Assembly (NCBI GenBank): GCA_900770655.1
Contig: CAAGLA010000056.1
Coordinates: forward strand, 1-35,104
Source of the DNA: Bacteroidaceae bacterium
Lineage (GTDB): Bacteria; Bacteroidota; Bacteroidia; Bacteroidales; Bacteroidaceae
Direction: 5' to 3'
Length of the DNA: 35,104 nt
Shown here: positions 23,995 to 32,147 of the stretch, in pieces
Layout of the letters: each line of letters starts with the position of its first letter
Position numbering within the stretch: position 1 is the stretch's first letter
Position numbers and translations under genes: made by a program
Notes under the pieces: generated by a model
Databases searched by the model: none
Told to the model about the DNA's origin: nothing
The model's input: only the letters and a program-made list of their open reading frames with translations

Positions 23995-24465
23995 TCAAAG
24001 GCCCAAGAAACTTGCTACGCCCGTATAGGACAAGGCAATAAAGGCATAACGCAACAACTTGCCCACAGCCATTACAGCTATTACCTTATACTTGTTTACA
24101 CGCATAACACCCAATGTAACAAGCAGCACCTCGCCAATTACAGGAACAAAGGAGATGCCGGCTGTCCAGTATCCATATTTCTGTATAAGCTTGTCGGCAC
24201 GATTCATTCTTCGGGGCGGTATTTTAAAGAGTGTCATTACACGCTCTTTATTTGTCAAGTATCCCAACATAAAGCAGGTGATACCGCCAATAGTATTGCC
24301 AACAGTGGCAGCAAGAGTTACCCCAATGGCACTCAAACCAATATTTATGAAGAAAATCAACACCACCTCACTTGTTATGGGCACAACCGTTCCTGCAAGG
24401 AAAGCTATAATTCCCATACCCAAATAACCGTAATCTTTCAAGAATTCCACTATTGTTTCAAACAT
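23995..24465 (-). CDS. DedA-like (VTT domain) membrane protein, YqaA type
   Basis: A 156-residue polytopic membrane protein of the SNARE-associated/VTT family. It has a re-entrant-type segment at the start (IIAFLAGTVVPITSEVVLIFF), the glycine-rich GNTIGGITCFMLGY, and a conserved C-terminal pair GYWTAGISFVPVIGEVLLVTLGV in outline (about residues 99-121). DedA-family proteins act in lipid transport across the membrane and in envelope stress and drug tolerance (family knowledge). I chose the ATG at 24465, where the protein begins just before the first hydrophobic segment; an ATG at 24492 gives nine extra residues. It overlaps the end of the upstream membrane gene by 16 bp. Its stop codon is one base from the stop codon of the convergent radical SAM gene. 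Confidence 0.85.
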   Translation of the reverse strand: MFETIVEFLKDYGYLGMGIIAFLAGTVVPITSEVVLIFFINIGLSAIGVTLAATVGNTIGGITCFMLGYLTNKERVMTLFKIPPRRMNRADKLIQKYGYWTAGISFVPVIGEVLLVTLGVMRVNKYKVIAVMAVGKLLRYAFIALSYTGVASFLGL

Positions 24466-25415
24466 AGGCTGCAGACAAATAAGGCTATCCAAGCCAGAAA
24501 GACAAGGATAAAATAACAGTTGGACAATTTAGTCGCTTTAAACGAGAGTATATAGGTAGCCATCACTGCTACACCCGGCAATGCCAAAGAAGAGAAAAGT
24601 TCCACAGAAGACGGCTGCACAAAGCCCAGTATGAGCATATACATATTGAGAAGCAGAATAAACAACATTCTGCGCCTCAACAGCGGCTTCGAAGGTATAG
24701 ATGATGTTGAAAACATCACTGTAGCCGGCAGCAACAGCAAGAGCAGGCTGGCTATGACAGCAACAGCAAGCAATGAGAATTCAAATGTACCAAAGTTAAA
24801 TATACCATCAACACCATTGATGAACGGATATGTGAGCCAAGATAGTGACGGACAAACATACACGCTACCGAAGAGAAGCCAAAAAGGGGTAAGCAAACCC
24901 AACAAAGCTGCAAAGAGGCCCTGTATGCTGAATATATTGGCAATAAAGAGAAACAAGACAAAGGCCGGTACCAAATAGAGGAATTCAGCCTGCAACAAAG
25001 CCGAAAGCCCAACCATTGCAAATGCCGAATAAAGAGAGCGTGCTCTGTCGGGACTTTGCTGGCACGACATAAGCATAAACAGCGAAGCGACAAAGAGCAG
25101 TGTTGCAAATGCATTGCTCACATTGCACTCTACAGAGCAATATACAGCAGTGAGCCAAACAAACATAGATGGCATCCACCTGACCCGGCGTTCTATAATA
25201 TTCAAGCCGTACAGCAAAAAAGAAGAGAGCACATAGAACAACAAAGATAGCACAACCGAAAAAATATGCCCGATTGTGCCACCCAAGAACTGCTGTTGGG
25301 GTACATCGCAGAAGAAAGGCGGGATCACCCACACCGCAAGTGCTGCCACAAGCAACAGAACCGGCGTATAGAGCCCAGATACGAAGTAACCCTGTAATGA
25401 TTTGCTATAAGTCAA
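24450..25415 (-). CDS. Polytopic membrane protein of unknown function
   Basis: A 321-residue protein, very hydrophobic, with about nine to ten predicted membrane helices spread along its whole length and only short loops. I do not recognise the family with confidence; it may be one of the Bacteroidota-specific DUFs (DUF6427-like is possible). The only start that uses the whole open frame is TTG at 25413-25415, which overlaps the purD stop by 11 bp; an in-frame stop lies two codons before it. No ATG occurs early enough to keep the first helices. The overlap on both sides (purD and dedA) suggests tight translational coupling. No catalytic motif is visible. Confidence 0.7.
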   Translation of the reverse strand: MTYSKSLQGYFVSGLYTPVLLLVAALAVWVIPPFFCDVPQQQFLGGTIGHIFSVVLSLLFYVLSSFLLYGLNIIERRVRWMPSMFVWLTAVYCSVECNVSNAFATLLFVASLFMLMSCQQSPDRARSLYSAFAMVGLSALLQAEFLYLVPAFVLFLFIANIFSIQGLFAALLGLLTPFWLLFGSVYVCPSLSWLTYPFINGVDGIFNFGTFEFSLLAVAVIASLLLLLLPATVMFSTSSIPSKPLLRRRMLFILLLNMYMLILGFVQPSSVELFSSLALPGVAVMATYILSFKATKLSNCYFILVFLAWIALFVCSLCLKQ

Positions 25416-26673
25416 AGCCTATATCTCCTCTAAAGTATTTTTTCTCAAACTCAATGGTATTAGCCGATTTAAACGATTTCTCCAAAGCCTCTTCGCGTGT
25501 TTCGCCGTATGATACGGCTGCAATGACACGACCGCCGGCCGTAACTACCCTACCATCCTTTTCGGCTGTACCGGCGTGAAAGAGTATGCTATCTTTTACA
25601 TTGGCAAGACCCTTCATTTCAAAGCCCTTGTCGTAGTGTTCGGGGTAACCACCCGAAACAAGCATTACGCACACGGCATTGCGCTTGTCAAATTCAACAG
25701 TTGTCCCGGCAAGTGTACCTGCAGCACACTTTTCGAAGAGCTCTACGATATCGCTCTTCAGACGCAGCATAACCGATTCGGTCTCCGGGTCGCCCATACG
25801 CACGTTGTACTCAATGACCATTGGCTCTCCTTCGACATTTATAAGACCGAAGAATATAAAACCTTTGTACAGAAGATTATCCTTTACAAGACCCTCAACT
25901 GTGGGGCGTATAATTCTATCTTCTACCTTTTTCATCCACTCAGGCGTTGCAAAAGGGACTGGAGAAATTGAGCCCATACCACCGGTATTCAAGCCTGTAT
26001 TGCCCTCACCGATGCGTTTGTAATCCTTTGCTTCGGGCAAAATGACATAGTCATTGCCGTCGGTCAGGACAAACACAGAGCACTCTATTCCATCGAGGAA
26101 CTCCTCTATTACAACAGTTGCCGATGAATTGCCGAACATTCCGTCGAACATACTGTCGAGACTCTCCTTAGCCTCCTGCAATGTAGGGAGTATTAGCACT
26201 CCTTTTCCGGCACAAAGGCCATCGGCTTTAAGCACGTAAGGAGCCTTTAGACCTTCGAGGAAACGATAAGCCTCCTCCTTTTCGGCAGCCGTAAAAGCCT
26301 TGTATGCGGCTGTAGGTATTGAGTGACGGAACATAAAGTCTTTGGCAAAGCTTTTGCTCCCTTCGAGTTCAGCCGCAGCCTTAGAAGGGCCTATCACTGA
26401 AATGCCGGACAACCTTTCATTGCCGGTGAAATAGTCGTATATACCCTTTACAAGCGGGTCTTCGGGACCTACGACAATCATACTCACACCGTTAGCAAGA
26501 GAGAATTCTGCTATGGCATCGAAATCGCAAACATTAATGGCGACATTCTCACCAACCTCTTTTGTTCCCGCGTTACCGGGTGCAATATACAACTTGTCAA
26601 CTTTAGGACTTTGTGCAATTTTCCAAGCAAGCGCGTGTTCGCGACCACCGCTACCCAAGAGCAATATCTTCAT
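25405..26673 (-). CDS. purD: Phosphoribosylamine-glycine ligase (GARS)
   Basis: A 422-residue ATP-grasp enzyme catalysing the second step of purine synthesis, joining glycine to phosphoribosylamine with ATP. It has the N-terminal MKILLLGSGGREHALAWK signature, the ATP-grasp lid and loop (PYVLKADGLCAGKGV), the metal-binding stretch IEYNVRMGDPETE and a C-terminal domain with VSGGYPEHYDKG. The length is normal. It is expressed behind the RlmL-type methyltransferase gene (32 nt gap) and ahead of an unknown membrane protein whose TTG start overlaps its stop. I see no riboswitch or purine operator; the gap is too short for one. Confidence 0.96.
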   Translation of the reverse strand: MKILLLGSGGREHALAWKIAQSPKVDKLYIAPGNAGTKEVGENVAINVCDFDAIAEFSLANGVSMIVVGPEDPLVKGIYDYFTGNERLSGISVIGPSKAAAELEGSKSFAKDFMFRHSIPTAAYKAFTAAEKEEAYRFLEGLKAPYVLKADGLCAGKGVLILPTLQEAKESLDSMFDGMFGNSSATVVIEEFLDGIECSVFVLTDGNDYVILPEAKDYKRIGEGNTGLNTGGMGSISPVPFATPEWMKKVEDRIIRPTVEGLVKDNLLYKGFIFFGLINVEGEPMVIEYNVRMGDPETESVMLRLKSDIVELFEKCAAGTLAGTTVEFDKRNAVCVMLVSGGYPEHYDKGFEMKGLANVKDSILFHAGTAEKDGRVVTAGGRVIAAVSYGETREEALEKSFKSANTIEFEKKYFRGDIGFDL

Positions 26674-26705
26674 AATAGTTATTTTATGCTTGATTATTAT
26701 TTTTT

Positions 26706-28268
26706 TTATTCTCCTCTACGGCCTTTCTTTCCGCCACGGAGCGGTTTGAAGTCGCCACTGTTTCTGTTAAAACGGGGAGCAGCCGATGGCCTTTCGCCTC
26801 TTTCTCCTCTTTTTGCACGGAAAGAGCCTCTATCTTCGCCACTGCGGGGGCGCCCGGTTTGCGGCCTTCTCTCCCTCTCTTCTCTGTACGACGGTTTTTC
26901 ACCACGTTCACGGCGGTGAGCTTCACCATAGTTTCTTCTTCCCTTCTGGGAACTGAAGTACGATTCGAGTTCCCTACGACGACGCAATGAGTCGCTGTCT
27001 ATCTCGCCGGAATAATTATCCTCCCTTCTTTCTGGGCGGGAATTGCGTAGCTCGCCATCTGTTCCTGTCAGGCGCGATTTACGTTTCAGCGGTGCAAAAT
27101 CTTTCTTCAACATATTTCCCTCGTCACGGAAGCCTTTGTACTTGCCCTGAAAGAGTTCATATTTGCGGAACTCACAGTCCAAGTCTCCATTATACAGAGG
27201 GATTCGGGCTGAAGCCTTAAGGCCAACTTGGTCGAAACAGTCGTAACTGCTGCTGATAATCCACGCTTCATTACCCTGAAAGGCGTGTTTTAGGCGCGAA
27301 CCGAGTTCCTTGTAAACCTGCAAGAGATTCTCCAGTACCAGACGTTCACCATAGGGCGGGTTTACAACCATTATCGCAGGCTCCTTAGGTTCTTCGAAAT
27401 CCTTTATATCACGACACTCTATTTCAATGACGTCGCCCATCATAGCCGACTTTACGTTACGGCGTGCACAGGCAACCATTCGACCGTCTACATCGTAACC
27501 ATATATCTTATGTTTGAATTCACGTTCGGCCGAATCGTCTTCATATATAGCCCTGAAGAGTTCGCTGTCAAAATCTTTCCACTTCTCAAAGGCATACCCT
27601 TGACGAAAGACACCCGGAGCAATGTTCCTTGCAATGAGAGCAGCCTCAATGGGTATTGTTCCCGAACCGCACATAGGGTCTATGAAATCGCACTCACCGT
27701 TCCAGCCGGTGAGCATTATCATACCTGCTGCAAGCACCTCATTTATGGGCGCGGCACCTGTCTCCACCCGGTAGCCACGACGGTGCAACGACTCACCCGA
27801 GCTATCAAAGGCAAGCGTACATTCATCGCCGGCTATGTGTATATGGAAGACAAGGTCGGGGTTATTAAGCCTCACCGTAGGACGCTCGCCATACTTTTCG
27901 TTGAAGTAGTCGGCAATAGCATCTTTCACGCGATATGCCACAAACTTGGAGTGACGGAATATATCGCTGTAAACAACGGAATCGACCGAAAATGTTGAAT
28001 TTTTATCGAGATACTGTTCCCAATCCATCGCCTTTATTACCTCGTACACTTCGTCGGCGTTTGTAGCTTTGAAATGAAGAATAGGCTTCAATATACGTAC
28101 AGCGGTTCTCAAATGAAAATTAGCCTTGTACATAAGTTCCTTGTCGCCGGTAAAAGAGACCATACGACGGCCAAGCTGAACATTATTTGCACCCAAAGCA
28201 ACCAACTCCTTTGCCAGAACCTCTTCTAACCCCTGAAAAGTCTTGGCGATTAATTCAAATTCTCTCAT
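26706..28268 (-). CDS. THUMP-domain rRNA guanine-N2 methyltransferase (RlmL type) with basic disordered tail
   Basis: A 520-residue enzyme. The THUMP RNA-binding domain lies at about 45-155 and the SAM-dependent methyltransferase domain at about 160-375, with DPMCGSGTIPIEAALIARN (SAM-binding) and the catalytic NPPYGERL. It corresponds to the N-terminal half of E. coli RlmL, which makes m2G2445 in 23S rRNA; the exact target here is inferred. The last about 130 residues are low complexity and rich in R, G, E and S, ending in LRGGKKGRRGE. Such a tail is absent from the E. coli enzyme. I chose the ATG at 28268 (MREFELIAKTFQGLEEVL); ten codons further upstream are open but do not look like the family. 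Confidence 0.88.
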   Translation of the reverse strand: MREFELIAKTFQGLEEVLAKELVALGANNVQLGRRMVSFTGDKELMYKANFHLRTAVRILKPILHFKATNADEVYEVIKAMDWEQYLDKNSTFSVDSVVYSDIFRHSKFVAYRVKDAIADYFNEKYGERPTVRLNNPDLVFHIHIAGDECTLAFDSSGESLHRRGYRVETGAAPINEVLAAGMIMLTGWNGECDFIDPMCGSGTIPIEAALIARNIAPGVFRQGYAFEKWKDFDSELFRAIYEDDSAEREFKHKIYGYDVDGRMVACARRNVKSAMMGDVIEIECRDIKDFEEPKEPAIMVVNPPYGERLVLENLLQVYKELGSRLKHAFQGNEAWIISSSYDCFDQVGLKASARIPLYNGDLDCEFRKYELFQGKYKGFRDEGNMLKKDFAPLKRKSRLTGTDGELRNSRPERREDNYSGEIDSDSLRRRRELESYFSSQKGRRNYGEAHRRERGEKPSYREERERRPQTGRPRSGEDRGSFRAKRGERGERPSAAPRFNRNSGDFKPLRGGKKGRRGE

Positions 28269-28315
28269 AAAAATGTCAAAAAAGGTACAGAGGAACAATC
28301 CTCTCTATTATTTTG

Positions 28316-28350
28316 CAAAGGAACAAAAAAAAGCAATGCGAATCAACAAA
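28316..28350 (-). promoter_or_regulatory. Weak candidate promoter of the methyltransferase-purD operon
   Basis: On the minus strand TTCCTTTG (28316-28323) differs from TAnnTTTG at one position. A TTTG lies at 28347-28350, with a spacer of 23 bp, longer than usual. It is the only candidate upstream of the gene. Confidence 0.3.
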
Positions 28351-28355
28351 AGCAA

Positions 28356-28386
28356 TTGATAATTGCACCGAAAAGTACTACATTTG
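28356..28386 (+). promoter_or_regulatory. Promoter of the lytic transglycosylase gene
   Basis: TTG (28356-28358), a 20-bp spacer and TACATTTG (28379-28386), matching the Bacteroidota consensus. The ATG at 28414 lies about 22 nt beyond the predicted start. Confidence 0.7.
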
Positions 28387-28413
28387 CAAAACTGAAAATA
28401 AAAAACCGACAAG

Positions 28414-29400
28414 ATGAAGAAGATAAGTAAAATATCGATTGCAGCATCTTTAGTACTTGTTATAGCTGTTGCTGTATTCACAAATGCTGAAACACCACAA
28501 AAGGATGGCGGAGTTGTTGTTGAAACTGAACCTATACAGCGTTCACCATACGATATTGTACCGCCGGCAATACCCAAAAACGTTGTTTTTGCAGGCGAAG
28601 AGATAGACCTCACACAACAGGACCGCCGCGAAAGGATGGACAGGGAAATGCTGTCGTTCTGTTATTCTCACATAAACACAACACTTCAACTAAAACGCGC
28701 CAACAGGCTATTCCCCATTGTCGAGCCCATATTGCGAGAGTGCGGAGTACCCGATGACTTCAAATATCTTATGATTATAGAGAGCAACGGTGACATTGAA
28801 GCACGCTCTCCGGCAGGCGCCGGCGGCCTGTGGCAATTTATGGAGGCAACCGGCAAGGAGTACGGACTGGAGATTAACGGCGAGGTCGACGAGAGATACA
28901 ACATAGAAAAAGCGACACGTGCCGCCTGCCGTTACCTTAAGGAGTCCTACAGAGAATTCGGTGACTGGCTCACAGTTGCAGCAAGCTACAACACCGGACG
29001 CGCAAATGTAAAGAAACGCATAGACGCACAAAACCAGACAAAAGCAATTGACCTTGTCCTGTTGCCCGAGACTTCGAGATATATATTCCGCCTACTGGCA
29101 GTAAAAACCATCTTTGAAAAGCCATCGGACTACGGTTTTATACTGCAGAGCAGCGACCTATACCCAACCATCCCCACAAACAGCGTTGCCGTAGACAGCA
29201 GCATTGTCAGCTGGGCCGTCTTTGCACAGCAGTATGGTCTCACCTACCTCCAGCTGCGCGAAATAAACCCGTGGATTAGAGGAAAAGCCCTCACAAACAG
29301 AAGCGGCAAGAACTACTCAGTACTTATTCCCGTAAGTGGAGCACTCAACTACAACCCGGACAATACCACAGCACATAACGAAAATTGGGTTACAAAGTAA
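28414..29400 (+). CDS. Secreted lytic transglycosylase (MltD-like) with LysM-like C-terminus
   Basis: A 328-residue exported protein. The signal peptide (about 1-25) has a basic start, a hydrophobic core and TNA before the likely cut. The SLT family 1 domain (about 100-235) has catalytic E123 in LMIIESNGDIEARSPAGAGG (in outline), then GLWQFM and VAASYNTGRANV. Such enzymes cleave the MurNAc-GlcNAc bond of peptidoglycan with formation of 1,6-anhydroMurNAc. A C-terminal stretch (about 270-318, VFAQQYGLTYLQLREINPWI) resembles a degenerate LysM repeat for wall binding. There is no lipobox cysteine, so it appears to be periplasmic rather than a lipoprotein. The stop codon lies inside a terminator stem shared with manC on the other strand. 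Confidence 0.88.
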   Translation: MKKISKISIAASLVLVIAVAVFTNAETPQKDGGVVVETEPIQRSPYDIVPPAIPKNVVFAGEEIDLTQQDRRERMDREMLSFCYSHINTTLQLKRANRLFPIVEPILRECGVPDDFKYLMIIESNGDIEARSPAGAGGLWQFMEATGKEYGLEINGEVDERYNIEKATRAACRYLKESYREFGDWLTVAASYNTGRANVKKRIDAQNQTKAIDLVLLPETSRYIFRLLAVKTIFEKPSDYGFILQSSDLYPTIPTNSVAVDSSIVSWAVFAQQYGLTYLQLREINPWIRGKALTNRSGKNYSVLIPVSGALNYNPDNTTAHNENWVTK

Positions 29401-29409
29401 CCCAATTTT
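29381..29409. terminator. Bidirectional terminator enclosing the transglycosylase stop codon
   Basis: A 13-bp perfect stem AAAATTGGGTTAC/GTAACCCAATTTT with an AAA loop; T tracts follow on both strands. The TAA stop (29398-29400) forms part of the 3' arm. It also lies 32 nt past the manC stop and can serve that gene. Confidence 0.85.
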
Positions 29410-29440
29410 TTATACTCGCATTATTGAGAACACAACTCTA

Positions 29441-30526
29441 TTATGCCATTTTATCTCCAAGTTTCATTTTGGCATCATTCAAACAACGCCTTATTTCGTT
29501 GTCATTTCCACGGCGGCAAACCATAAGTACATCTCCGGCATCTACAACAAGAAGGTCGTCTACCCCTTGTAGAACCAGCAGTTTGTCTTTTGGCAATACA
29601 GCCAAGTTGTTGTGGCTATCGTAACTGAGTCTTCTGCAATTTATGAACACATTGCCACCGGCATCCTTTGGCAATGTATTATGCAAAGTATCCCAAGTAC
29701 CTATGTCGGCCCAACCGAATTCCCCAACGACAACGTAAACGTTGTCGGCACGTTCCATAACGCTCATATCAATAGAAGCCGTTGGGAAAGATGTGTAGAC
29801 CTCGTACCCACGCTTGCGGCGCTGAGCACGGTCGGGTATGCGGGCATATATATCCTCAAGCTCTGCCATCATATCGGGCAGATGTTTTGATAGCGTATCT
29901 ATGATTGTCTGCACATTCCATATATATATACCCGAGTTCCAATAGAATTCTCCACTCTCCATAAAGAGTTTGGCAAATTCAAGTGCAGGTTTTTCGGTAA
30001 AAGTCTTCACCTTATAGAAAGAATCCTCTTCTGCGCCGCCCTCTACCTGAATGTATCCATATCTGGTTTCGGGGCAAGTTGGTTTAATGCCGACAACCAC
30101 CAGCTTATTGTTTTCGGCAACAAAATCAAGACCACGTGTTACAACTGTAGCAAAATGGCTCTCATTAAGAACCAGCTGGTCGCTCTGGGCCACAACGATA
30201 TTGGCTTTAGGATTCAAACTGCGTATATGGCAGGCCAAGTTGGCAATGCTGGGTGCCGTACCGCGAAAAGCAGGTTCGTGAATAACCTGTGTATCCGGAA
30301 CCCCGGGCAACTGTTCACGAACAATATCGGTGTAGTCTAAATGTGTAGAGATGATAATATTTTCAGGAGGGACTATTTTGCTATAACGGTCGTATGTCTG
30401 CTGCAACAAAGTGCGCCCGCAACCGAGGATATCCTGAAACTGTTTAGGATAGGCCTTACGGCTCATAGGCCAGAGACGGGTTCCCTGCCCACCGGCCATT
30501 ATCACGCAATAATGATTATTTTCCAT
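29441..30526 (-). CDS. manC: Mannose-1-phosphate guanylyltransferase
   Basis: A 361-residue nucleotidyltransferase that makes GDP-mannose from mannose 1-phosphate and GTP. The N-terminal signature is IMAGGQGTRLWPMSRKAYPK (8-27). Other landmarks are VAQSDQLVL, the ETRYGYIQ substrate region, FTEKP (the conserved lysine of this family) and WNSGIYIWN. The length fits the single-function form without the phosphomannose isomerase domain of two-domain ManC proteins. GDP-mannose feeds mannosyl or, after conversion, fucosyl groups of LPS, capsule and glycoproteins. It appears to be a single gene; no convincing promoter is seen in the 124 bp before the asnS terminator. Confidence 0.93.
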   Translation of the reverse strand: MENNHYCVIMAGGQGTRLWPMSRKAYPKQFQDILGCGRTLLQQTYDRYSKIVPPENIIISTHLDYTDIVREQLPGVPDTQVIHEPAFRGTAPSIANLACHIRSLNPKANIVVAQSDQLVLNESHFATVVTRGLDFVAENNKLVVVGIKPTCPETRYGYIQVEGGAEEDSFYKVKTFTEKPALEFAKLFMESGEFYWNSGIYIWNVQTIIDTLSKHLPDMMAELEDIYARIPDRAQRRKRGYEVYTSFPTASIDMSVMERADNVYVVVGEFGWADIGTWDTLHNTLPKDAGGNVFINCRRLSYDSHNNLAVLPKDKLLVLQGVDDLLVVDAGDVLMVCRRGNDNEIRRCLNDAKMKLGDKMA

Positions 30527-30650
30527 AAAAAACCTCTATTTACAGCTGCAACCAACAGTGTGGCTGTTTTTTATTTATAACGCGAGTATAATACTTTTAT
30601 TGCAGATTTAAAACCGTTTTATGATTTATTTAAGTTTGCCCGACTACAAG

Positions 30651-30690
30651 AATTAAGAGATGCTGCACAGCTGTGCAGCATCTCTTAATT
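30651..30690 (-). terminator. 40-bp perfect palindrome after asnS
   Basis: The 20-nt arms (30651-30670 and 30671-30690) are exact reverse complements, with GC-rich TGCTGCACAG inside and AT-rich ends. It begins 13 nt after the asnS stop. The T-rich part is within the stem and no long T tract follows, as with the palindrome at 8722. Confidence 0.7.
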
Positions 30691-30703
30691 CTTTATATAT
30701 TTC

Positions 30704-32107
30704 TTAGAATTCAGCATTGTTCGGAGTTCGCGGGAAAGGTATCACGTCGCGAATATTAGACATACCAGTCACAAAGAGCAGCAGTCTTTCGAAACCCAGA
30801 CCAAAGCCCGAGTGGGGGCAAGAACCGTAACGACGGGTATCGAGATACCACCACATATCCTTCATTGGGATATTCATCTCCTCAATGCGCGCAAGAAGCT
30901 TGTCGTAATCGGCCTCACGCTCTGAGCCGCCGATAATCTCTCCAATCTTTGGGAAAAGCACGTCCATTGCACGGACAGTCTTTCCATCCTCGTTCTGTTT
31001 CATATAGAACGCTTTGATATCCTTTGGATAGTCGGTGAGGATTACAGGACGTTTGAAGTGCGTTTCAACAAGATAACGTTCGTGCTCCGAGGCCAAATCT
31101 ACACCCCAATATACCGGAAACTCGAATTTATGGCCTGCAGCTACTGCATCTTCAAGAATTTTTATACCGTCGGTATAGCTCAAGCGTACAAATTCTGTAT
31201 TTACAATAGAACGGAGACGCTCAATGAGTTCCTTGTCTATCATATTGTTGAGGAATGTAATATCCTCCATACAATTATCCAAAGCCCACTGAACACAATA
31301 TTTAATAAACTCTTCGGCGAGTTCCATATTGTCTGTAATATCGTTGAAGGCGACTTCCGGTTCTATCATCCAGAACTCGGCAAGGTGACGCGGGGTATTT
31401 GAATTTTCGGCACGGAAGGTGGGGCCGAATGTATATATGGCACCAAGAGCCGTTGCTGCCAACTCACCTTCTAGCTGACCTGAAACGGTAAGGCTTGCCT
31501 GTTTGCCGAAGAAATCGCTGTCGTACTTTATACTGCCGTTCTCGTCTTTCTTAAGGTCGTAAAGGTTCATTGTCGTTACTTGGAACATTTGACCTGCGCC
31601 TTCGCAATCGGAAGCAGTGATAAGCGGAGTATGGAAATAGTAGAAACCTTTGTCGTGGAAGAACTTGTGTATAGCATAGGCCATATTGTGTCTTATGCGG
31701 AACACCGCGCCAAAGGTATTTGTGCGTGGGCGCAGGTGCGCTACTGTACGCATAAACTCCATTGTCTGGCCCTTCTTCTGCAAAGGATATGTATTGTCAC
31801 AGGCACCCAGCAACTCTATTTCTGTCGCCTGTATCTCAACCGACTGACCTCCGCCGATAGACTCAACAAGCATACCATTGACGCTTAGACAAGCACCTGT
31901 TGTAAATTGTTTCAACAACTCCTCGTCGAACTTCTCTACATCTATCACAACCTGAACGTTGTTTATTGTAGAACCGTCGTTAAGTGCAACAAAAGCCACC
32001 TGTTTACTACTGCGGCGGGTTCTTACCCAACCCCTCACGTTGACCTCTGTACCTATCTCCCTGCTTTTGAGCAGAGCAGAAATTTTTGTTCGTTTTATCG
32101 CTTTCAT
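30704..32107 (-). CDS. asnS: Asparaginyl-tRNA synthetase
   Basis: A 467-residue class IIb synthetase that charges tRNA-Asn. The N-terminal OB-fold anticodon-binding domain (about 17-105) starts with VNVRGWVRTRRSSKQVAFV. The catalytic domain has motif 2 (FRAENSNTPRHLAEFWMIEPE in outline, near 230-250) and motif 3 (GFGLGFERLLLFVTG), ending in IPFPRTPNNAEF, which is typical of AsnRS. Its presence implies direct charging of tRNA-Asn. It is the last gene of purB-rluB-asnS; the gap from rluB is 40 nt with no terminator, and a 40-bp palindrome follows it. Confidence 0.96.
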   Translation of the reverse strand: MKAIKRTKISALLKSREIGTEVNVRGWVRTRRSSKQVAFVALNDGSTINNVQVVIDVEKFDEELLKQFTTGACLSVNGMLVESIGGGQSVEIQATEIELLGACDNTYPLQKKGQTMEFMRTVAHLRPRTNTFGAVFRIRHNMAYAIHKFFHDKGFYYFHTPLITASDCEGAGQMFQVTTMNLYDLKKDENGSIKYDSDFFGKQASLTVSGQLEGELAATALGAIYTFGPTFRAENSNTPRHLAEFWMIEPEVAFNDITDNMELAEEFIKYCVQWALDNCMEDITFLNNMIDKELIERLRSIVNTEFVRLSYTDGIKILEDAVAAGHKFEFPVYWGVDLASEHERYLVETHFKRPVILTDYPKDIKAFYMKQNEDGKTVRAMDVLFPKIGEIIGGSEREADYDKLLARIEEMNIPMKDMWWYLDTRRYGSCPHSGFGLGFERLLLFVTGMSNIRDVIPFPRTPNNAEF

Positions 32108-32147
32108 TTTAGAAGCCGCTTAAATTTCTAAAAATATTTATCTATTC

